This document shows, piece after piece, positions 57,834-64,000 of a stretch of DNA of 64,000 nucleotides. Source of the DNA: Psychrobacter sp. UBA3962 (lineage in GTDB: Bacteria; Pseudomonadota; Gammaproteobacteria; Pseudomonadales; Moraxellaceae); the NCBI RefSeq assembly GCF_002385225.1, contig NZ_DGDC01000003.1:130284-194283 (forward strand), written 5' to 3'. Numbering within the stretch: the first letter of the stretch is position 1; each line of letters opens with the position of its first letter. The position numbers and the translations under genes were made by a program. The notes under the pieces are model-generated. The model saw nothing but the letters and a program-made list of their open reading frames with translations, ran no database searches and was not told the origin of the DNA.

Positions 57834-58751
57834 TTATCTTGAGAGGGCAGCTTTTGCTTCCTTAATGACTCGGCTGTTGCCCTGAGCCTGCCCAGCTATC
57901 AAAATAATTTGCCACAAGGCTCTTTTTCTGGCTTCAGTCTGAGCCACCACCAATCCACGACGGGCCATGGCTTCTGCCTTCAAAGGTTGGTTTTGTTTTA
58001 AGGCCACTTGGCCCAAATAGAAGTAAACTGCTGAGGATTGAGGGGCTAAGCGCTGCGCTCGGGTGAAAGTGGCTTGAGCGGCAGAGACTTGGCCTTGACG
58101 CAATTGCTCAACCCCAGTATCCATTAACTTTTGAAAAGCAGGAATAGTGCTACCATCTTGGATAGAGGTGGGTCTATTAGTCGATTTTTTTGAATTTTGA
58201 CGTGCCTGCTCCAGTAAGCTTTGCTGTACTGTTTTTGCATCTGCTACGGGAGGCTTAGCTACCGGAGCTTCATTGGTGGCAATAGGGCTAGAGGGGACAG
58301 GAGAGGTGGGTCTGGTTTGGCCCACAGCATTAGGGTTATTGCTAGGAGTGCTGTCTTTAGTAGTGGCATGCTCCTCGCTACTTTCTGTGGGAGACTCTAC
58401 CGAATAGGAGGGTTGGTGATGAAAACCTGACTCTTGTGCCACAGCTTCAGTATTGTCGTCCACCTCCAAAATTGGGTAGTCCTCTTCAATGCCTTGGTAA
58501 ACAGGAGAAGAATCTGAAGCAGTAGTTGGATTTGGGCTGGTTTGACTGGTGGGCTGGGTCACAGTCACTGAAGAAGGGGCTGATAAGCCATCAGTACTTT
58601 GACAGCCGGTCACAGCACCTAGCATAATTATGCCAAGCGCTGAACTCGTCAGTAAGGATTTTAAGGGACTAACTTTGGCGGAACTTCTAGCCGCTGTTGC
58701 AGATGTTGCAGATGTTGTAGTTATAACAGATACTTGGGATTGCATAGACAT
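57834..58751 (-). CDS. TPR-repeat lipoprotein
   Basis: 305 residues. An unusually long Ser/Thr/Ala-rich N-terminus precedes the signal (SLLTSSALGIIMLGAVTGC, lipobox at about residue 50). The start may therefore be later. Residues 55-190 are Pro/Thr/Ser-rich low complexity, then TPR-like repeats (GVEQLRQGQVSAAQATFTRA, QSSAVYFYLGQVALKQNQPL). Upstream of prmA and downstream of mrcB; perhaps a PBP1b-associated factor, similar in place to Lpo-type activators. That is a guess. Confidence 0.65.
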   Translation of the reverse strand: MSMQSQVSVITTTSATSATAARSSAKVSPLKSLLTSSALGIIMLGAVTGCQSTDGLSAPSSVTVTQPTSQTSPNPTTASDSSPVYQGIEEDYPILEVDDNTEAVAQESGFHHQPSYSVESPTESSEEHATTKDSTPSNNPNAVGQTRPTSPVPSSPIATNEAPVAKPPVADAKTVQQSLLEQARQNSKKSTNRPTSIQDGSTIPAFQKLMDTGVEQLRQGQVSAAQATFTRAQRLAPQSSAVYFYLGQVALKQNQPLKAEAMARRGLVVAQTEARKRALWQIILIAGQAQGNSRVIKEAKAALSR

Positions 58752-58793
58752 AATTTCAATCCAAATTGGTAAGTTGGAGGCAGACCATTAAGC

Positions 58794-58827
58794 AAAGCCG
58801 ACTCATTGATAACGATGAGTCAGCTTT
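58794..58827 (-). terminator. Hairpin between mrcB and the TPR lipoprotein gene
   Basis: AAAGC-GACTCAT / ATGAGTC-GCTTT with single mismatched bases and an 8-nt loop. Only a short U-rich end follows, so termination may be partial. Confidence 0.4.
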
Positions 58828-58874
58828 GGCACTCTAAAGATTAGATGTTAAAAAAGTTAAACTCAGCGGCAAGA

Positions 58875-61430
58875 TTAAAACCATTCTAGAGCTTTATCAT
58901 ACCAAGTGTCGCCTGAATTCTCACTGTTATTATTGTTTGAAGCCCCGCCTTCCTCATTTTGAGAACCCATACCGCCCTCATTATTTTCACCGTTTGAAGC
59001 GCCAGAGGGCATACCCTCTTGGACACTATCTAACTCACGACTTCGATTCAATAGCGCTTTACGTTGATCGTTGAGCCAGCGCATTTGTTGGCGTGATTGT
59101 TCTTGTTGATAAAGCTCTAAGGCGCAGTCACTGGCATCTTCCGGTAAACTCCTGGACAGTACAGGTAGGTATCTGGCGCCTGGACAGCTTTCATGAGACA
59201 GCTTACCAGTACCGTTTTCTAACCAGAGCCACTCAACACTATCAGGCTGTACCAATTCAACAGGCGTTAGACGCAAGCGGCCCATAAAGTCTTTCCATAA
59301 GGGCAGGGCGCCACTTCCGCCACTTAGACCAATAGGTTTGTTGTCATCTCGGCCGACCCAGACCACACTGACGTAGTTACCGCTGTAGCCTGCAAACCAA
59401 GCATCTCGGTAATCATTGGTGGTCCCTGTTTTACCCGCTAAATTAAGATCGCTACCTAAAGACTTCAATGAGCTTGCCGTGCCATTTCTAACCACTTCTT
59501 GCAGCGCATAGTTGGTTAGATAGTTAACATCAGGGGGGACACTGCGTTTGGTATCAAATCCAGAGCGCTGTAAAATACTGCCTCTATCATCTACTACAGT
59601 ACGGATACTAATAATAGGAGTGCGGAAGCCCCCTGCTGCCACAACTTGATACATGCCCAACATGTCCATTGGACTCAGTTCGACAGAACCTAGGAATAAA
59701 GAGGGGTAAGTGGGAATTTTTTCATTGATACCCAAGCGATGCATCTGATTGACAAGGGTACCCACTCCAAACTCTACCCCGGTATTGACAGCTGCCTGGT
59801 TGTAAGACTTCGCTAGCGCCGTGGTTAAAGGCACATAACCATGATCCACCCCATCATAGTTTTTGGGTGTCCAGCTGCTACCATCAGACAGGTTCAGGGT
59901 AACAGGACTGTCATTGACCGAGCTGGCAAGATTGTACTTGCCACTTTCAAGAGCCGTCATATAGATAAAAGGCTTTAACAGGGAGCCGACTTGACGCTTG
60001 GCATCTACCGCACGGTTAAATCCAGTAAATTCACTGCCACTACCGATGGCAGCAACCAGCTCACCTGAAGCGGGATTCGCACTCAATAAGGCTGCTTGTA
60101 AAGGTTTGGTTTTACTGCTTTTTTTGCGTAGCGCTGACAGCTGCTTTTGTACCGCATTATCAGCTGCGAACTGAGCAATAGGATCTAAGGTACTAAAAAC
60201 TCTTAGCCCTTCGTTCTTTAGGTCTTCCGGATGGTAGTTTGACTGCAGTTCACGTTTTACAATATCTAAAAAGTCTGGAAAACGGCTTTTACCCACACTA
60301 GGCTTTTCAACCACATCAAGCGGTTTTGCGATGGCCTCTTCATAAGTTTCTTGGTCGATTTTTCCAGTAGCTAACATATTAGCCAAGACCGTATTCCGTC
60401 TGTCTAATGCCCGCTCAGGGTTACGACGAGGGTTGTAGTAGCTGGTACCCTTCGCTAAGCCAACCAGTAGGGCTTGCTGATCAATTCGTAACTCTTTTAG
60501 CGGTTGATTAAAATAAAACTGCGCCGCTAACCCAAAGCCATTAATAGAGCGGTTGCCATTTTGACCTAAGTTAATCTCATTCAAATAGGTTTGTAAAATC
60601 TCATCTTTGCTGTAGTGCATCTCTAGCAATAACGCCATAACCGCTTCATTGGCTTTACGCTTTAAAGTGCGGTCTGAGCTAAGGTAGAAGTTTTTAACCA
60701 ACTGCTGAGTGATGGTCGAGCCACCCTGCATAGAACCGCCTTGCAAGTTATTATAAAAAGCTCGGCCAATGCCTTTTAAAGAGACCCCTTTATGCTGATA
60801 AAACCCTCTATCCTCAGTAGAGATTAAGGCATCAATAAGCGGCTGTGGAATTTCAGAGATCGGTAGTACGATACGATCTTCATTATTGTCTGGATAAATA
60901 CCGCCAATAGTTACTGGCTCAATGCGCACAATTCCGGTATCACTAGGTTGGGTACTTTGAATGCTAGTGATCTTTGAGTCTTGAATTTTGATCTTGATAA
61001 CCTGTTCAGGATCAACATCACTGGTGCTATACTGGAAGCCCCGAGTATGAATCACATACTGACCAGAGGATTTATTATAAGTACCGGTACGATCATAGTT
61101 TGAGCTGGATTTGTAGTTCAGCATCTCTAACCACGAGTCTAAATTTTTGGTGGTTAGGGTAGCACCTTGGTAGAGCTCAAGAGGTTGAGAATAGACTTTG
61201 GCAGGGATATTCCAGCGCTTACCTTCAAATTTAGCGGTAATGACTCTATCTTGCTTAATTAAATACATAGCAAGAATCACCATACCGACAATGATGATAA
61301 TCAGTAATAGAAAACCAAGCACTGAGCCTCTTTGTTGTTCAGGATTTGGCGTCTTGCCTTTGAAGGTATTTAAAGAGGAGGCTGATGATTTAGAAATGGG
61401 AGATTTTGCTAAAGAAGGTTTATGATGCAC
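58875..61430 (-). CDS. mrcB: Penicillin-binding protein 1B
   Basis: 851 residues. One membrane anchor (VLGFLLLIIIIVGMVILAMY, about 37-57), UB2H region, transglycosylase GT51 motifs (STEDRGFYQHKGVSLKGIGR, GGSTITQQLVKNFYLSSD) and transpeptidase (SLLKPFIYM, SYNQAAVNTGVEFG, KTGTTNDYRDAWFAGYS). The C-terminal tail is low-complexity Asn/Gly/Glu. Synthesises peptidoglycan. TPR lipoprotein downstream. Confidence 0.95.
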   Translation of the reverse strand: MHHKPSLAKSPISKSSASSLNTFKGKTPNPEQQRGSVLGFLLLIIIIVGMVILAMYLIKQDRVITAKFEGKRWNIPAKVYSQPLELYQGATLTTKNLDSWLEMLNYKSSSNYDRTGTYNKSSGQYVIHTRGFQYSTSDVDPEQVIKIKIQDSKITSIQSTQPSDTGIVRIEPVTIGGIYPDNNEDRIVLPISEIPQPLIDALISTEDRGFYQHKGVSLKGIGRAFYNNLQGGSMQGGSTITQQLVKNFYLSSDRTLKRKANEAVMALLLEMHYSKDEILQTYLNEINLGQNGNRSINGFGLAAQFYFNQPLKELRIDQQALLVGLAKGTSYYNPRRNPERALDRRNTVLANMLATGKIDQETYEEAIAKPLDVVEKPSVGKSRFPDFLDIVKRELQSNYHPEDLKNEGLRVFSTLDPIAQFAADNAVQKQLSALRKKSSKTKPLQAALLSANPASGELVAAIGSGSEFTGFNRAVDAKRQVGSLLKPFIYMTALESGKYNLASSVNDSPVTLNLSDGSSWTPKNYDGVDHGYVPLTTALAKSYNQAAVNTGVEFGVGTLVNQMHRLGINEKIPTYPSLFLGSVELSPMDMLGMYQVVAAGGFRTPIISIRTVVDDRGSILQRSGFDTKRSVPPDVNYLTNYALQEVVRNGTASSLKSLGSDLNLAGKTGTTNDYRDAWFAGYSGNYVSVVWVGRDDNKPIGLSGGSGALPLWKDFMGRLRLTPVELVQPDSVEWLWLENGTGKLSHESCPGARYLPVLSRSLPEDASDCALELYQQEQSRQQMRWLNDQRKALLNRSRELDSVQEGMPSGASNGENNEGGMGSQNEEGGASNNNNSENSGDTWYDKALEWF

Positions 61431-61672
61431 GATAGTTTTACCAACATAAAAAAGACCTGATTATAATGACGGAAAACCGCCTTTTTTTCAATGTAAATGC
61501 TATTTAATACTCGGCTATTGTGCTTTAAAACTAGGTTTTCACTGCTTTTCCATAACCCAGCTCAAAAATGGATTAAATATTAATTGCTTATATTCAGATA
61601 ACAGTGCTTAGTTGTTAAGACCTGATACAATAGACAGTATCTTTCCTGCGACAATTTGTTGTGAATAATGTT

Positions 61673-64000
61673 ATGACCCATCCTAAAAATAGTTCTATCC
61701 AGCCTACCCATTCTAGTACCAGTAGCTCCACTAATTCAGCCTATTCTGACAGTAAGCCAGAAACAGGGTTGAGCCAGCAGATGCCCCTTAACTATTTGGC
61801 CGAGGACATTGATAATTTAATACTGCCTCCTGATGGGTGCTGCTTTCATTGTGCTGAGCCTGTGCCAGAGCCTCCGTTTACCGCTCATATCCTAGGTGAA
61901 GATCGATTGATGTGCTGTATGGGCTGTCAATTGGCCGCTGAAAGTATTGTTGAGGCAGGGCTTGAACAGTATTATCTTGATCGCTCAGAAATCAACCGCA
62001 CGGCAAGCATGCCAACAGAGCTAGAGCGCTTAAGAGCTTATGACCATGAGGACATTCAAGCTCAATTTGTCTATGCCGCTGATGGGAAGTCGGTGGCTGA
62101 GCTTTCAGTAAATAACCTACGCTGTGCTGCTTGTACTTGGCTAATTGAAACCCGGTTGTATGAAATGCCTGGGGTCGATAAATGTCAGGTGAACTTAACC
62201 AATCAGCGGATGCGAGTGATTTGGGATGAGGACAAACTGCCTATTAGTGATATTTTGGCCACTATTAACCAAATAGGCTATGACGCCAAGCCGTATCGTC
62301 AAGATACCCATGAGGCGATGCTAGAGCGTAACAATAAAAAGATGATGATTCGTCTAGGCATTGCTGCCCTTGGGGCCATGCAAGCTATGATGTTCGCGGT
62401 TGGCATGTATTTTGGTAACTACACCAGCTTTAGTGGGATGTTGGTTGAACAAAGGGATTTTCTACGCTGGGTATCGCTGTTCGTTAGTATTCCTGTCTTT
62501 TTTTACTGTGCAGTGCCATTTTTTACCTCAGCTTGGTCGGCAATAAAAATCCGTCAGGTGAATATGGATGTGCCGGTCAGTATTGCTTTAATAGTGACCT
62601 TCTTTGCCAGTTTATATGCCACCATATCCGGAACAGGTGAGACCTATTACGATTCCGTCAGTATGTTTGTGTTCTTCTTATTGGCAGGGCGTTATATCGA
62701 GCATAATGCGCGGCTCAAAGCGGCTAATATGGCCAATGACTTGGTGGTGGTTGAGCCCACCTTGGTACAACGCTTGGGCAATGAATCGGCGCTAATACAG
62801 CAGATAGATCAGGCCAATATCACTCCCAATCAGTCGATAGAACAAAAAATTGAAACGGCCGAACATCCTTTGGTATTAACGGATGCTGAGCATCAGAAGC
62901 TGGAACAATTAGGTGAACTGATCCATGCTGCAAAACGTAGCAAGCAGTCTGAACAGCAGGAGGCACTACAAGTAGAAGGACAAGCCACTCAAAAGCAGAG
63001 TATCGTAACTGATGACGCAAGCTTAAGCTCACAACCACAAAAATATGAAACAGTAACCGCTCATACCCTAAATATCGGCGACGTGATTATGATTGAGGCG
63101 GGGAGTGAGGTGGTTGCGGACGGTATATTGTGTAGTGAAATCGCGACCGTATCACAAAGCCTGTTAACCGGGGAGAGCTTACTGATAGTTAAGCACAGAG
63201 GCGATAGAGTCATTGGTGGGTCGCAGAATGACAGTCAGCCTTTTGTGATGATCGTAACTGAACTACCCGAGAACAGCCAGATTGCTCTGATTGATCGGCT
63301 GATGAACCGAGCTCTGAGTGAAAAGCCGAAAGTGGCTGAGCAAGCGGATAAATGGGCACGTTGGTTTGTAGCCAGAATTCTGGTATTGGCCGTGTTTGTC
63401 TTTATTGCTTGGTACTTCGTTGATCCCTCTCAGGCGCTTTGGGCCACTGTCGCGGTATTAGTGGCGACTTGTCCTTGTGCTTTATCGCTGGCTACTCCGA
63501 TTGCCTTAACGGTTTCAACCAATAGGCTGGCAAGTTATGGTTTCTTAACCACGCGGGGTCATACCATTCAAACTTTAGCCGAAGTTACTCATGTGGCTTT
63601 TGATAAAACGGGTACCTTGACCTATGGTAAGCCCAATCTGCTATATATTGAGCCACTTCAGTCCCTTGTTGAGTCAGAGAATGCCGAGCAAAATTCAGCG
63701 ACGCGTATGGATCAAGAACAGCTGTTGGCCATTGCTGCCGCTTTAGAAGTAGGCAGTCGTCACCCTATAGCCAGTGCGTTGCTTGATGCTGCTTACCAGC
63801 TTCATTTGCCGGCTGTGACCGAGCTGGTCCATCATACTGCTGGCGGTGTTGAGGCTGTGGTCAGTGATATCGGAGGCGGTTATAAATACCGTTTGGGTCA
63901 TGTTGACTTTGCCTTAAATCATACAGATTTAGACTCAGTGGCTGCTAAAGACAAGCCACAAATACAGCTACAAAAACATAATGCCAGTACTGCGGTAATG
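61673..64000 (+). CDS. ccoI: CcoI/FixI-type copper-transporting P-type ATPase (partial, right edge)
   Basis: From ATG 61673 (GTG 61661 also in frame) 776 codons are visible. N-terminus: a Ser/Thr-rich leader, zinc-ribbon-like CCFHCAEP and CCMGCQLAAE, heavy-metal domain LRCAACTWLIE. Membrane region, CPCALSLATP metal site (about 599-608) and DKTGTLTYGK phosphorylation site follow. This set is CcoI, which loads copper into cbb3 oxidase. A Gln/Glu-rich insertion of about 80 residues (about 375-455) interrupts the actuator domain. The end is beyond the window. Confidence 0.9.
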   Translation, partial: MTHPKNSSIQPTHSSTSSSTNSAYSDSKPETGLSQQMPLNYLAEDIDNLILPPDGCCFHCAEPVPEPPFTAHILGEDRLMCCMGCQLAAESIVEAGLEQYYLDRSEINRTASMPTELERLRAYDHEDIQAQFVYAADGKSVAELSVNNLRCAACTWLIETRLYEMPGVDKCQVNLTNQRMRVIWDEDKLPISDILATINQIGYDAKPYRQDTHEAMLERNNKKMMIRLGIAALGAMQAMMFAVGMYFGNYTSFSGMLVEQRDFLRWVSLFVSIPVFFYCAVPFFTSAWSAIKIRQVNMDVPVSIALIVTFFASLYATISGTGETYYDSVSMFVFFLLAGRYIEHNARLKAANMANDLVVVEPTLVQRLGNESALIQQIDQANITPNQSIEQKIETAEHPLVLTDAEHQKLEQLGELIHAAKRSKQSEQQEALQVEGQATQKQSIVTDDASLSSQPQKYETVTAHTLNIGDVIMIEAGSEVVADGILCSEIATVSQSLLTGESLLIVKHRGDRVIGGSQNDSQPFVMIVTELPENSQIALIDRLMNRALSEKPKVAEQADKWARWFVARILVLAVFVFIAWYFVDPSQALWATVAVLVATCPCALSLATPIALTVSTNRLASYGFLTTRGHTIQTLAEVTHVAFDKTGTLTYGKPNLLYIEPLQSLVESENAEQNSATRMDQEQLLAIAAALEVGSRHPIASALLDAAYQLHLPAVTELVHHTAGGVEAVVSDIGGGYKYRLGHVDFALNHTDLDSVAAKDKPQIQLQKHNASTAVM

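Noticed and set aside
2..64000. CRISPR array or tRNA genes
   Set aside because: No set of regularly spaced repeats other than the four iterons, and no cloverleaf outside tmRNA was seen.

Overview
The window is a bacterial chromosome segment with two parts: a nearly complete lambda-type temperate siphophage genome (about 1-35,980) and ordinary chromosomal genes (about 35,990-64,000). The gene set and style (isc operon order, prmA-fis-purH, tmRNA tag ANDETYALAA, AT-rich intergenic DNA with many intrinsic terminators) suggest a gammaproteobacterium of the Moraxellaceae, most likely Psychrobacter. That assignment is inferred from protein resemblance and was not tested by a search.

Prophage, left to right. 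(1) 1-2,860, minus strand: the leftward early operon, with small phage genes, a YqaJ-type exonuclease and a RecT annealing protein that runs off the left edge. It is driven by a PL-like promoter whose operators match those at the cI/cro intergenic region. (2) 2,878-5,945, minus strand: an AT-rich accessory cassette in the position of lambda rexAB. It holds a Panacea-domain protein overlapping a two-TM GAF-like protein, a broken 3' end of a second repressor gene, a secreted protein, a 5'-truncated ORF and a protein with an RxxxxH (HEPN-like) motif. (3) 6,013-8,489: immunity region with an S24 repressor, three 16-bp operators around PR, Cro, CII, an antirepressor and a candidate OOP-like antisense RNA. 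(4) 8,489-11,127: replication genes O (with four iterons inside) and P, a VRR-NUC nuclease and a candidate late regulator. (5) 11,197-12,440: a TPR plus HEPN gene pair. (6) 12,453-35,902: the late region, with a PR'-like promoter followed at once by a terminator, then HNH/P-loop, TerS, TerL, portal, protease, capsid, connectors, tail tube, G/GT frameshift, a membrane moron, tape measure, tail tip M-L-K-I-J with a fibre gene, lysis proteins and a GH108 endolysin. About nine sense-strand intrinsic terminators, two of them inside genes, cut through this late unit. That implies processive antitermination.

The prophage ends against the 3' end of ssrA (35,990-36,347, minus), which is the probable attachment site. 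The integrase must lie left of the window.

Chromosome: rpsF-rpsR-rplI, an NAD(P)-binding protein, rraA, mfd, a 28-codon acidic mini-gene, a HIT protein, iscRSUA-hscBA-fdx with an IscR-type promoter, an SCP2-like tail-anchored protein, hupB, ppiD, purH, fis, prmA, a TPR lipoprotein, mrcB (PBP1b) and the start of a CcoI/FixI copper ATPase cut by the right edge.

The most unusual material is the rex-position cassette, the TPR/HEPN pair, the antisense RNA and the hidden repressor remnant.
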